Shown one piece after another: positions 12,101 through 17,677 of a stretch of DNA of 42,615 nt. A program made the translations under genes and the position numbers. The notes beneath the pieces are model-generated. The model had not been told where the DNA came from, made no database searches, and saw nothing but the letters and a program-made list of their open reading frames with translations. Source of the stretch: an uncultured Bacteroidota bacterium (GTDB lineage: Bacteria; Bacteroidota; Bacteroidia; Chitinophagales; Chitinophagaceae); assembly GCA_903839875.1 (NCBI GenBank), contig CAIMDZ010000135.1, positions 1 through 42,615 on the forward strand, given 5' to 3'. Position 1 is the stretch's first letter. Every line of letters starts with the position of its first letter.

Positions 12101-14051
12101 GGTTAGGGGAAGCCGGTGTACCGTTATCAACCTTTGTCGCAAAGTTGATCGTGTTCGATACGAAACCTGCATTATTATACGTTGGTTCAAATGCATAAGG
12201 TGCATACCCAAAACGTGCACAGGATGCATTTTCCACAATTATGGGCCCATACGTAGCGCCGTTAGGAACAGTAACAGTTAATGAAGTTCCGCTGGCAGAA
12301 GTTACCGTTCCTGTTGCAGCCCCAAACCACACAATATTACTGCTGGTTGAAGTATTAAAATTCGTACCGGTCAGTGTTATTGATGTACCCGGTATCGCAG
12401 TTTGCGAACTCACCGTCGTAATTGTCGGTATCGGGCTAACCGCAACACCATACGTCACCGAACAACTTCCGGGCAAAGTATAAGATATTGTTACGTTTCC
12501 GCTGGCAATACCTGTAACAACCCCCGAACTGCTGCCTACTGTACCAACAGCAGGATTACTGCTGCTCCATACACCACCGCCTGAGGTATTGCTCAAAGTT
12601 ATGTTTGAACCAATACACACTACGCTTGGTCCTGTAATCGAAGCCGGCATTGCGTTCACGGTAACGTTGATAGTTGTACTTGAAAGCCCTCCAAGTCCGT
12701 CAGATACCTGGATCACAAATCCATCACTGCCGGTAAAGCCCGTAGTAGGCGTATAACTAAATCCGGCTGGCGTTACTACGCCACCTGTTGAAGTCTGTGT
12801 TCCACCAGATGTTATAGATCCATGAGATGGTCCCGAGATTACAGACCATGTTTCTGTCTGACCTGCGTCCGCATCACTTATCGGTAACAAAGAATTTATT
12901 GCGTTAGCGCCCGAACTCTGGCAAACTGATAAAGATTGCGGGCTGCCGTTTGTGAAGGTTGGCGCGCAATTAACTGTTACCGGCTTGGTTACAGTACATA
13001 CTGGTCCACCTGAATAAACAATATTAATAGCTCCTGAAGTAATACCGGTAACAATGCCTGTAGCACTCCCCACACTTCCGATTGCAGGATTGCTGCTCGT
13101 CCATGTTCCGCCGCTAACCGTATTGGACAATGTAATGCTTGAACCTGCACAAACAGAACTGGGACCGGAAGTAGTACCTGTAGTACATGGAGTAGTTATC
13201 GTAACCGACCCATTTCCAGTAGTAACCGCTCCTTGCGAATGCACAACCCCGGTCGCTAAAACCGGATCAGTGTAGGACGAACCTCCACCAGCTCCTTGCC
13301 AGACTCCACCACCACCGCCATAGTAGCCACCGCCACCGCCGCCGCCTGGGTAGCCAGAAAGAGGGGCACCTCCATTGCCGGTTGCACCGGCTGACCCAAC
13401 TCCATATCCTGGGAAATTTCCGGCGCCACCTCCGGCACTGGCATTCCCGCCTCCCGCATTACCGTTTGAACTTGGGTAAGTATAAGAATTTGTCCCCATT
13501 CCATTCTGTGCAGTAGTACCGCCTCCATCTCCCCCCAATGACCCATTGGGATAATCAAGTCCGGCACCGCCGCCACCGCCGGCAACTACGAGTCTACTTG
13601 ATAATACTCCGACAACTGTACGGATATCGGACGCACCGCCGCCGCCGCCGCCACCATAAGATCCACTTAATGTTCCACCAACACCACCTCCGTTCAGACC
13701 ACCAGAAGCGGGCGTTACTGTTGACCCAACACCACCAGCGCCACCAACATAAATATAGTAAATAGTACCGGGTGTAACAGACAAAGTGCATACAACCGAA
13801 CCTCCATGTCCACCAGGGCTGGGCCAAGAACCACCAGATGGATATTGAGAATTATTACCTCCTGGCGCACCATTGACTGTCACAAGCAACGTACTTGACG
13901 TCGCCGTGTAAGCATATGGACCTCCCGGTGTACTAAACGTTATTGTTTGGGCGGTAGAAAAAATGCTAATTAATACGGCTCCAATCGAAAGTCCCGTTGT
14001 TTTAACATTTTTTATTGCATGCAGAATTGAGCGTAAAGTTCCTTCTCTCAT
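108..14051 (-). CDS. Giant T9SS-secreted multidomain adhesin-like protein (4,647 aa)
   Basis: The ATG at 14051 starts a signal peptide (hydrophobic stretch near residues 18-34, probable cleavage after TAQ). By nucleotide position the order is: glycine-rich domain 1 (about 13200-13930, GGGGGGASDIR and YYGGGGG motifs like the ALK/LTK glycine-rich family); two short Ig-like repeats flanking a cadherin/VCBS-like segment; a TIG-like segment (about 12190-12430); seven FG-GAP repeats with DxDGDGxxD calcium loops (about 11100-12130); four Ig-like repeats; glycine-rich domain 2 (about 9400-10160); twelve more Ig-like repeats of ~68 aa (GGTWSSSNPA core); 21 repeats of ~88 aa (VTGGGSYCAGG core and a second Cys) at about 1200-6800; three PKD/Ig-like domains; and a T9SS type A sorting domain (LLPNPNKGVF to the end). 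Expected to be exported, anchored or released at the surface, for adhesion or ligand binding. No catalytic motif was seen. The natural 3' flank is uncertain because of the terminal palindrome. Confidence 0.93.
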   Translation of the reverse strand: MREGTLRSILHAIKNVKTTGLSIGAVLISIFSTAQTITFSTPGGPYAYTATSSTLLVTVNGAPGGNNSQYPSGGSWPSPGGHGGSVVCTLSVTPGTIYYIYVGGAGGVGSTVTPASGGLNGGGVGGTLSGSYGGGGGGGASDIRTVVGVLSSRLVVAGGGGGAGLDYPNGSLGGDGGGTTAQNGMGTNSYTYPSSNGNAGGGNASAGGGAGNFPGYGVGSAGATGNGGAPLSGYPGGGGGGGYYGGGGGVWQGAGGGSSYTDPVLATGVVHSQGAVTTGNGSVTITTPCTTGTTSGPSSVCAGSSITLSNTVSGGTWTSSNPAIGSVGSATGIVTGITSGAINIVYSGGPVCTVTKPVTVNCAPTFTNGSPQSLSVCQSSGANAINSLLPISDADAGQTETWSVISGPSHGSITSGGTQTSTGGVVTPAGFSYTPTTGFTGSDGFVIQVSDGLGGLSSTTINVTVNAMPASITGPSVVCIGSNITLSNTSGGGVWSSSNPAVGTVGSSSGVVTGIASGNVTISYTLPGSCSVTYGVAVSPIPTITTVSSQTAIPGTSITLTGTNFNTSTSSNIVWFGAATGTVTSASGTSLTVTVPNGATYGPIIVENASCARFGYAPYAFEPTYNNAGFVSNTINFATKVDNGTPASPNHISFGDIDGDGKVDIISNNSTANSVSVYLNTSTSGAVSFASPVTVASLTAPGQPAVADIDGDGKADMVVTSATSGTMNIYRNTSTTGSISFAAPVVIGYVVSASASAIRDIDGDGRPDIVSCTGSTMSVFRNTGSVGSISFAARVDFASTTTINAVAVGDVDGDGKPDVLAANNTTNISAWRNTSTIGSISFAARQDFTTPGTAFFITMADIDGDGKLDVLNTNSSTNNVSIFLNTSTSGTISMGARTDFTTGATPNDLTVGDFDGGGRPDVAVASTTGGNVGVFRNTSTTGSISLATRIDFVTGAGAAGAIAVDIDNDGKMDLAVTNQSANTMSVLRNNPLAPITGTLTTCPTATTTLSDATTGGTWSSSAPGVASVGSLTGIVTGVSAGTAFITYAGTATSITAGNYVVVTVTVNPNPAGITGTTNVCTGATTTLADATGGGAWSSSNGAIGTVGSSTGVVGGVTAGLITISYTLPTGCAATTPVTVNQSPTNISGSFAVCVGATNTLTNGFAGGVWTSSIPANGTIGAASGVLGGITPGNTNITYTMTGNCAVSQVVTVNPNPAGITGLSSVCVGSSTTLSDATSGGLWGSSAPSVATITAGGGVVVGASAGNTTMSYTLTTTGCFATFPMTVNPNPAAITGAPVSTTFSYTGANQTFTVPAGVTSVSVDMKGGQGGTSKGGSTGGAGGRVQCALAVTAGQVLQINVGGVGSNGIPSSVAPGGFNGGGNGGDAVYWGSFSGGGGGGASDIRNGAYALANRLVIAAGAGGGGDDCFIPGGNGGGLVGSNSTTPCGSDGPGIGGSQVAGGTGGVYPGWGTGGSGGLGVGGAGANGATVGTGGAGGGGGGGYYGGGAGSGSGGGGGSSFTDPVLASSVTHTPGFNSAGNGSVTISYPGGAAPSSVCVGLTITLGDATPGGTWSSSAPAIGSVGSATGVVTGVSAGTTTISYLLPTGCYVTKLITVNANPAAITGTATVCQGLTTTLADATGTGSWSSSASGIASIGSGTGVVTGVTPGNATITYTLPTGCIITTTVTVNPLPAVITGTFTACPGTAATLSDATGGGTWTSNNTAVGTIGSASGILTGISAGTTTITYTLPTGCIITQNTTINPNPAAITGNIAVCVNSTVTMADGSGGGTWTSSLPANGTVGASTGVVGGISAGNPTITYTLPTGCIATALATVNPLPAAITGATNVCVGLTTTLTDGSGTSTWSSSNTAIGTVGAATGVVGGVSAGTINILFTLPTGCVAVLPFTVNPTPAAITGTPNVCVGSNRTLADATIGGTWSSSNPAFGTVSGTGVVNGVSAGTLNIIYTLPAGCTSTIPFTVNPTPSAIVGAFSVCTGLTTALTDPTGGGTWSSSNPAWGSVSAGGVVAGISAGIPVITYNLATGNCFVTQAITVNTTPSANTGTPNVCVGLNSTLANSIGGGTWSSSNPAFGTVGAGTGIVNGVAAGTLNIIYTLGTGCAATTAFTVNPSPSPITGTFSLCTGQTTTLSDGAGGGTWTSSNTAQGSIGSASAILGGIATGTPAISYTLSAGNCFVTQQVTINQTPPAIVGSNNLCIGVPTTMTDGIGGGTWTTSNGNATIVSTSGVATGVTPGTVNIIYTLPAGCFATMPATVNLQPASVAGAATVCVGLTTTLTDASGGGTWTSSNPGLGTVGSASGTVGGISAGTITITYTLPGGCTSLWPMTVNPTPAAIGGTPVVCVGSTVILTDATTGGTWSSSNTAQGSVGATSGIVSGIAAGNPSIIYTLPAGCTATVTATVNALPNLYTVTGGGSYCAGGAGLHIGLSSSDAGISYQLWRGVTAVGSALSGGGVLDFGLITTTGTYTVIGTNTSTGCNVQMTGSATIIINPLPPAFNVTGGGSYCAGGSGLHILLNGSSPTGFTYQLLLSGSPVGSPVTGTGAILDFGLQTAGGPYTVLATNTATGCTNLMNGTVTITVNSLPNPYLVTGGGGYCAGGIGMPVGLATSDIGISYQLFLTGSPIGSPLPGTTAALAYGLQTAGGIYTIVGTNVATGCVNSMTGSVTVTVNPLPTVFSVTGGGGYCAGGTGVLVGLGGSTSGVIYQLWRNGTYTGTSVTGAGGAFNFGLQTIAGIYTVVASNPATTCTNTMSGSVTVTINPLPAVNTVTGGGAYCAGGTGVHAGVNGSVIGVSYQLYNGALTVGGPIAGTGSPLDFGLLTTATTYTVTATNSTTSCVSNMAGSAIVTINPLPLLHAVTGGGGYCAGGTGVPVGLLLGDTGISYQLYNGISGVGAPVTGSGSAIAFGLQTAAGTYTVIGTNIATTCNTVMTGSVVVTVNPLPTPYVVSGGGSYCAGGTGVAVGLANSAIGVNYQLKIGGVNIGGVVAGTGTAITFGLQTGAGTYTVVATNATTFCTNNMTGSVTISINPLPIVYSVTGGGNYCLGGTGVHVGLGASNIGINYQLYFGAVTVGGPIAGIGAALDFGLMTAVGTYTVSATNTTTGCTNNMAGSAIVGTNALPLAFTVTGGGNYCAGGAGVPVNLAGSVAGVNYQLYNGATPAGLPQAGTGIAIPFGNQTAAGTYTVIATNGSGCTNTMTGFAAIVVNPLPNFYVVTGGGSYCTGGTGVHVGLTSSDLGINYQLLNPGPVGLALPGTGLPVDFGLELAGTYTVRATNGTTGCTRIMTGSISVTTNPLPTPYLVTGGGHYCAGGTGLPVIISGSSLGVNYQLYNGVTPIGTPMPGTTGTLNFGIQTLPGTYTVKGTDAVTGCVGIMTGSVTIVIDPLPAAYAVTGGGSFCPGGAGVVVGLNNSDPGTSYQIYYTGLTLGLPVSGTGFPISFGLENQLGGYTVLATNGLGCVRTMTGAATVSNYPLPNHYLVTGGGSYCAGGAGMNVNLSGSDAGINYQLYYGGGTAGIPVPGTGAAISLGLQTAAGTYFVQATNAVTGCTDTMLYSAVIFINPLPAIQTLSGSGNYCIGGPGADVALGGTETGVSYQLYKDGIASGAPISGTGLGIDFGMHTAAGIYTITGTNTTTFCMSTMAGSDTISINPPPVVYSVTGGGSYCAGGTGVHVGINNSQSGINYTLYNGVTAVSGPWAGSGSSHDFGLLTAVGVYTIKAISAISGCSINMSGSATVGTNPLPTLYNVTGGGGYCAGGTGVNIGLSGSATGISYQLLNGTSLVGSPMVGTGASLDFGVFTAAGSCRIVATNGSTGCLDTMNGSTTVVINPHPTVFNVTASGTGYCAGGTGVHVFLSNTEIGVSYQLYIGTAPAGMSFAGTGGALDFGVQTLTGTYTVSAFNTTTSCTSNMSGSVSVSINPLPATYAVIGGGSYCPGGAGIHVGLSGSAMGIRYQLYNGAAVGTPVNGNGSALDFGLQTAAGSYTVVATNIATGCINNMTGSVSVAINALPVAFTVTGGGSYCAGGTGVNVGLSGSVSGTDYQLYLDGSALGGPIAGTGIALTFGLQTITGTYTVAATNSTTSCSNNMTGSVTVAINPLPTVYLVTGGGNYCPGGTGVNIGLAGSSAGVNYQLYFGASAVGSPVAGTGAALVFGSYTGTGTYTVVATNAATLCTRNMSGSAVIGLYALPAINSVIGGGSYCAGSAGVHVGLNGSVSGISYRLYKNGVPDGSPLTGYGLPLDFGVKTDTGTYRVIGTNTATGCSSNMNGFVTVMINPVIVPTVSISTGGTDTVCAGNMTTFTATATGGGSLPVYQWTVNGVIASAGISYSYLPANGDVVTFTLVSNATCATPSVVSNSSTMTVLPKLLPSVTIAASPGIIVCQGTIVNFTATGTNGGDGPTYLWLKNGLHVGTATNLSDIPANGDIYYCEMTTNYACSLAPSSTSPHITMEVDVPVTPVVTLSANPGTDIGYGETASITAHLSNTVPFPVYKWYVNGLIVPSATTPILISSNFLDGDIVTCAVVSGGGCPGLTGSASLTLHVINVGVKPVTLTGSDIRLLPNPNKGVFTIKGTLGTVSAEEVSFEITDMLGQVIYKDKVSTRNGEIDEKIVLGKEIANGMYILSLHTGTENKVFHMVVEQ

Positions 14052-14463
14052 ATTAATGTCTTTATTGCTAAAAATTATCGTACCAAAATAGATTTAAAAC
14101 ACACCTTTTCCTCGCTGAATTTACAGTAAGGCGCAGACATATTTTAACAAATCGTTTTACCAATTGTAAACTTAAAGCTTTATTCCAAAAAAAAGAAATA
14201 TTGCCACAAAAAAAATACCGCGGCACCATACCATGTGATTATTATTTCCAATACAAATAGTCAACTACCTTTGTTGCCTGTCCTTATAATTAAAATAGGC
14301 GTAATAACTAAGCCAATTGTTAGTAAAAATGTCAAATATTTGTTTTTTCAGACTGTAGCCAATAGCATTCCGAACTTGGTGCTTTCATGCTTTATATGAT
14401 TTCCGGCTTAATGTGAATGCATAAACGTAATCTGTCTAATTTGTAACCTATCAACAAATTGTA

Positions 14464-14522
14464 ATCCTGAGCCCAGTCGAAGGACAACCAATTGTCATCC
14501 TGAGCCAAGTCGAAGGACAACC
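14464..14522. repeat. Two-copy 26-bp direct repeat
   Basis: Copies at 14464-14489 and 14497-14522 (ATCCTGAGCCCAGTCGAAGG.. and ATCCTGAGCCAAGTCGAAGG..) differ by one base and are 7 bp apart. The CCTGAGC..AGTCGAAGGA core is a common intergenic repeat type in many bacterial genomes. Function unknown. Confidence 0.85.
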
Positions 14523-14538
14523 TGTCAACTAATCAACT

Positions 14539-14546
14539 TACCTTTG
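14539..14546 (+). promoter_or_regulatory. Putative -7 element TACCTTTG
   Basis: Exact match to the Bacteroidota TAnnTTTG element, ending four bases before the ATG at 14551. No clear TTG element is visible ~19 bases upstream. If used, transcription would start at or next to the start codon, giving a leaderless message. Confidence 0.4.
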
Positions 14547-14550
14547 CCCA

Positions 14551-15162
14551 ATGGCATATGATATACCGGTGTTGGATGAGAAAGTGAAGCCGCACCAGGT
14601 CACTACCTTACATATGATTTGTGCGTTGGCTTTTATTGTTGCAGGAGTAATAACTTTAAGATATAGTTATACCATTGCAGCATGGGGAGCTGTTATGCTG
14701 GGAATTGGTATTTTAATTACAATTCTGGTAATGGCCCGGAATAAATGGGTGATCAGCAAACAGGTAAATCCACTGATGCGCATTTTTGAATTATTCATTG
14801 CTATTTCCATTGAAGTATATTCAATCGTTTTTCAATATAAATTCCCAACCGTTATTTTCGGTATATTGATTGCAGCGTTATTGTTTGGCTTGCTTTGGGA
14901 ACGCACCGCCGGTGACCAGTTAAGCGTTCACCTGGACGAAGAAGGGATTAAATTTCCCACTAGTTCAGGCAATAGAAATAAACCTTGGAAGGAAGTGGAA
15001 GAAGTAATCCATCGTTTCGGAATACTAACCATCAATTGCACAGACAATAGTCTCCTGCAATGGAATACAAACAGTCCTGCAATTGATAATAAATCATTCG
15101 AATCATGGTGCAGCACTATGGTGGAAGAAGGCAAAACCAAACGCAGAAATGATGATTGGTAA
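14551..15162 (+). CDS. Four-helix membrane protein with soluble C-terminal domain, function unknown
   Basis: 203 aa. Four hydrophobic segments (roughly residues 24-42, 46-62, 75-95 and 98-115) are followed by a ~85-residue soluble tail rich in beta-type sequence, including WKEVEEVIHRFGILTI. The layout, paired membrane helices then a cytoplasmic domain with a W-x-E-V/I strand, resembles bacterial PH-domain-like (YcxB/YdbT-type) membrane proteins, but this is only an architectural resemblance. The next gene on the same strand starts 119 bp downstream, after a hairpin. The start is fixed by the only upstream ATG next to a TAnnTTTG element; an out-of-frame ATG lies at 14558. Confidence 0.75.
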   Translation: MAYDIPVLDEKVKPHQVTTLHMICALAFIVAGVITLRYSYTIAAWGAVMLGIGILITILVMARNKWVISKQVNPLMRIFELFIAISIEVYSIVFQYKFPTVIFGILIAALLFGLLWERTAGDQLSVHLDEEGIKFPTSSGNRNKPWKEVEEVIHRFGILTINCTDNSLLQWNTNSPAIDNKSFESWCSTMVEEGKTKRRNDDW

Positions 15163-15173
15163 TATTATTTAGG

Positions 15174-15197
15174 AACCTGCCTACCGGCAGGCAGGTT
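15174..15197. repeat. GC-rich palindromic element CCTGCC..GGCAGG
   Basis: AACCTGCC (15174-15181) pairs with GGCAGGTT (15190-15197), or alternatively CTGCC with GGCAG around a four-base loop. It lies 11 bases after the stop codon of the membrane-protein gene and could act as a 3' hairpin, though no T-run follows. A related CTGCC-GATA-GGCAG hairpin occurs at 18797-18810. Confidence 0.6.
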
Positions 15198-15281
15198 GGT
15201 AAATAGGAATTAGGACGAAATGTTTAAACCTGTTTCAAAACAATCCAAATCCCAAATTACAAATTACACTAATAAATAAAC

Positions 15282-16565
15282 ATGAGTCCATACATACTAT
15301 ATTCTGACGGCAAAGGAAAGATTTTTGAAGACACTTCCTTGTATGCGGTGGGCCGCAGCGGATGGGATGCAATTCCTGTTCCGGAAGATGAATGGATCGA
15401 ACTTCCCGATGGAGGTAATCTGTACGAATTGCCGGGCCGTAAAGGTATAGGCATAGATGTGGAAACCGGGGATATGCGCCTGTGCGACAAAGGCTGGGCA
15501 GTAGCTGCTTTTATTCCGCCTGCCCATACCGGCTTCTATCTCGCCGCCTACGAAACATTAGCTGATGCGCCTACCCTTCCACTATTCTGCTATACTGCCG
15601 CCGGGTGGCATGATGACAAATTCTTTGTCCCCGCCATCCGCATTGAGCAGGATATCCGGCAGGATTGCAGCGGTTACGATCAGACAAAAGTGGAAACAGG
15701 TGTTGAAAAACTATTGAATGCCTACCCCCATAACAGGCTGTTAAAACATATCGGAACAACCTGCGCACTTACCTACCAATGCCCGGCGGCAAGAAACTTT
15801 TTCCTGGGCAGATGGGAATGCCCGGTGCCTACCTCTCCTGCCTGCAATGCTAATTGTATGGGCTGCATCTCTTTTCAGCCCGAAGACGAAACCATTGTTT
15901 CCACCCAGGACCGCCTCCAGTTTAAACCCACTGCACAGGAGATAGTCGAATTTACCGTTCCGCATCTCGAAACAGCCCCGTACCCAATCATCAGTTTCGG
16001 ACAGGGTTGCGAAGGCGAGCCCTTGCTGATGTGGGAAACCATCAGGGAAGCCATCATAGAGATACGTAAACACACAAAAAAAGGCAGCATTAATATTAAT
16101 ACCAACGGCAGCATGCCGGGGGCTGTTGATAAATTAATGGAAGCAGGCCTGAACAGCATCAGGGTTAGCCTCAACTCTGCACGTGCCGATATCTACACCA
16201 AATACTACCAGCCCAACAATTACAAATTCGAAGACATTGTAGAAAGCCTTAGGGTAGTCAACAGGCACGGTGGCTGGACCTCCATCAATTATTTTGTTTT
16301 CCCCGGAATGACCGATAGCATTGCAGAATTTGAAGCGCTCTGTGAATTGATTAGTACCACAGGGTTAAAGATGATCCAGTGGCGCAATTTCAATATTGAC
16401 CCTGACTGGTATCTCGGTAAAATGGGATTAACAGATACCGGTGAATGCCTCGGAGTTAAACAACTAATGGAAATGGTGCATGAAGAATTCCCCGAAGTAA
16501 AATATGGTTATTTCAATCCGCCTATCGAAAGAATGAATAATTTCGATGTTGATTTTGCGCATTAA
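15282..16565 (+). CDS. Radical SAM domain protein
   Basis: 427 aa. The radical SAM cluster motif is C188-x3-C192-x2-C195 (CNANCMGC), followed by the glycine-rich SAM-binding strand FGQGCEGEP near residue 245 and the (beta/alpha) repeats expected of a partial TIM barrel (NINTNGSMP, IRVSLNSA, WTSINYFVFPGM, MIQWRNFNIDP). The first ~150 residues form an additional domain with no recognised motif. C161, C167 and C180 lie just before the cluster and might bind metal, but no C-terminal SPASM-like Cys array is seen. The start ATG follows an AT-rich leader without a strong ribosome site. No substrate gene or peptide is evident next to it, so the substrate is unknown. Confidence 0.88.
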   Translation: MSPYILYSDGKGKIFEDTSLYAVGRSGWDAIPVPEDEWIELPDGGNLYELPGRKGIGIDVETGDMRLCDKGWAVAAFIPPAHTGFYLAAYETLADAPTLPLFCYTAAGWHDDKFFVPAIRIEQDIRQDCSGYDQTKVETGVEKLLNAYPHNRLLKHIGTTCALTYQCPAARNFFLGRWECPVPTSPACNANCMGCISFQPEDETIVSTQDRLQFKPTAQEIVEFTVPHLETAPYPIISFGQGCEGEPLLMWETIREAIIEIRKHTKKGSININTNGSMPGAVDKLMEAGLNSIRVSLNSARADIYTKYYQPNNYKFEDIVESLRVVNRHGGWTSINYFVFPGMTDSIAEFEALCELISTTGLKMIQWRNFNIDPDWYLGKMGLTDTGECLGVKQLMEMVHEEFPEVKYGYFNPPIERMNNFDVDFAH

Positions 16566-16680
16566 GATGCATTGCGGTTTTCAGCGAAATCAATTAAATC
16601 AACTTAATCAGCGGTTCAGACAAAAGTACTTACACATTTCCCCCACTTCATAATACTTAAACCATTGTTCATAAATAGTT

Positions 16681-16727
16681 TAGCCCGAAAAAAACTTTTT
16701 ATCATAGCCCGAAAACTGTACTATCAT
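16681..16727. repeat. Paired direct repeats TAGCCCGAAAA..TATCAT, possible operators
   Basis: TAGCCCGAAAAAAACTTTTT.. (16681-16705) and TAGCCCGAAAACTGTACTAT.. (16705-16727) share TAGCCCGAAAA and end in TATCAT. They sit 12 bases upstream of the TTTG element of the promoter at 16739-16769, a position typical of regulator binding sites. Confidence 0.55.
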
Positions 16728-16738
16728 AGATTTTATAT

Positions 16739-16769
16739 TTTGTAATTTAAAATATCTTGTTTACATTTG
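16739..16769 (+). promoter_or_regulatory. Consensus Bacteroidota promoter TTTG-N19-TACATTTG
   Basis: TTTG at 16739-16742 is followed after exactly 19 bases by TACATTTG at 16762-16769, matching the -33 and -7 consensus. It is the best promoter in the window, yet only a 42-codon frame (ATG at 16795) and repeats follow. It could drive a small RNA, the repeat region or distal rhuM. Confidence 0.65.
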
Positions 16770-16958
16770 CAGATTCAATAACAAATACGCATATATGACC
16801 CCAAATGTAATCCCTTTATATACACATAATACCTCCCTCTCAACTCTCCTCCTTTTTTCAAGGATGACCGCAAGGAAACGAGCGCAGCTTATCCAAATGG
16901 GGTGGTCCGTAGAGGGCGGATGAGGTCAACATTCTTGTTTATTTAGGCAAATAAAAAA

Positions 16959-17237
16959 ATGAACCTCCTCCGGATCCAATGAATATACTTACGACAATAT
17001 TACGACAATATACGACAATGCCATTACTGATTATCAATAAGTTATGTCATAAATAACGAGAAAACACGATAATGAAAAACTCCCGGGATGCAATGAATAT
17101 ACTTACGACAATAGTACGACAATATACGACAATGCCATTACTGATTATCAATAAGTTATGTCATAAATAACGAGAAAACACGACAATGAAATACTCCCCG
17201 GATGCAATGAATAGACTTACGACAATATACGACAATG
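16959..17237. repeat. 114-bp tandem repeat (2.4 copies) with ACGACAAT motifs
   Basis: Units begin at ATG 16959, 17072 and 17186 (periods 113 and 114). Each opens ATGAA..CTCC..GGAT.CAATGAATA and carries two or three tandem TTACGACAATA-like motifs. About nine ACGACAAT occurrences fall within ~280 bp. Copies 1 and 2 are nearly identical over ~100 bp; copy 3 diverges after 17237. Such clustered short motifs resemble iterons or multi-site operators, but a duplicated 5' gene fragment is an equally good reading. Confidence 0.9.
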
Positions 17238-17380
17238 TCATCTCTGTCTCCGCCGGTTCTCTCCAAATGAGAGCTTGTGCGGTGGCGGAGGAACCGGCGG
17301 CAATCAAAGTACGAAAGCTGAATATTTTCACCGTGAACGTATGTAATAACCCCTTTTCAATGCAAGAAACCACCCCATAA
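17186..17380 (+). CDS. Possible small ORF of 64 codons starting in the third repeat copy
   Basis: The frame begins with the ATG of repeat copy 3 and runs through the stem-loop at 17250-17300. The equivalent frames in copies 1 and 2 stop after 7 and 32 codons. No motif is recognised, codon use is not distinctive, and much of the frame is structured DNA. It may be a remnant or not a gene at all. Confidence 0.2.
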   Translation: MKYSPDAMNRLTTIYDNVISVSAGSLQMRACAVAEEPAAIKVRKLNIFTVNVCNNPFSMQETTP

Positions 17381-17577
17381 AAAAGAAACCCTCAAGAACG
17401 TAACCGGATAAAAAAGTAAAACAAAACACACTTGCAAAAATGAGTAAGCATAAAAGTTTGCAAATAAGAAACAGCACTGCCGGGTATTTAATTTTTAGCA
17501 ACCAGGCGCAGTAGGATGGAATAGAAATCCGTATCCCGCCGTTGTTGGTGTACTTACCATCAACCCTGTCTGCCAAT

Positions 17578-17643
17578 AGGCCCCTCGCGCCTGCGTAACA
17601 TCTCCCTCTCCTTTGGAGAGGGCCGGGGAGAGGCCCCTCGCGC
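17578..17643. repeat. CTCTCC/GGAGAG palindromic repeat flanked by 13-bp direct repeats
   Basis: CCCTCTCC (17604-17611) pairs with GGAGAGGG (17615-17622), followed by CCGGGGAGAGG. The sequence AGGCCCCTCGCGC occurs on both sides (17578-17590 and 17631-17643). A second copy of the palindrome lies at 41217-41250. This is a widespread bacterial intergenic palindrome type. The flanking repeats could be a target duplication or part of the element. Confidence 0.75.
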
Positions 17644-17677
17644 TGTACAAATCGAAAATGTAAAATAAATAAACAAC

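Larger units (their letters stand above)
14052..14550. other. AT-rich divergent intergenic region
   Basis: This ~500-bp stretch separates the divergent giant gene and the 203-aa gene. On the minus strand CTATTTTGG (about 14083-14091) lies ~35 bases upstream of the giant gene start and is a weak TAnnTTTG-like candidate. The middle is A/T-rich with no coding sequence or strong hairpin seen. The right part holds a short two-copy repeat, listed separately. Confidence 0.6.
16566..17677. other. 1.1-kb accessory intergenic region with promoter and repeats
   Basis: No convincing protein gene covers this stretch. It contains two TAGCCCGAAAA direct repeats, a consensus-like promoter, a 42-codon open frame (16795-16923, low complexity N-terminus, ARKRAQLIQMGW near the end), a 114-bp tandem repeat, a stem-loop (CCGCCGGTTC at 17250-17259 with GAACCGGCGG at 17291-17300) and a palindromic dispersed repeat just before rhuM. 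A minus-strand hydrophobic frame at 17328-17576 is probably spurious. The mix suggests decayed or regulatory mobile DNA. Confidence 0.6.

Noticed and set aside
17328-17576. Minus-strand 82-codon hydrophobic frame
   Set aside because: AT-rich DNA readily gives such a frame; it has no ribosome site or promoter and overlaps repeats.
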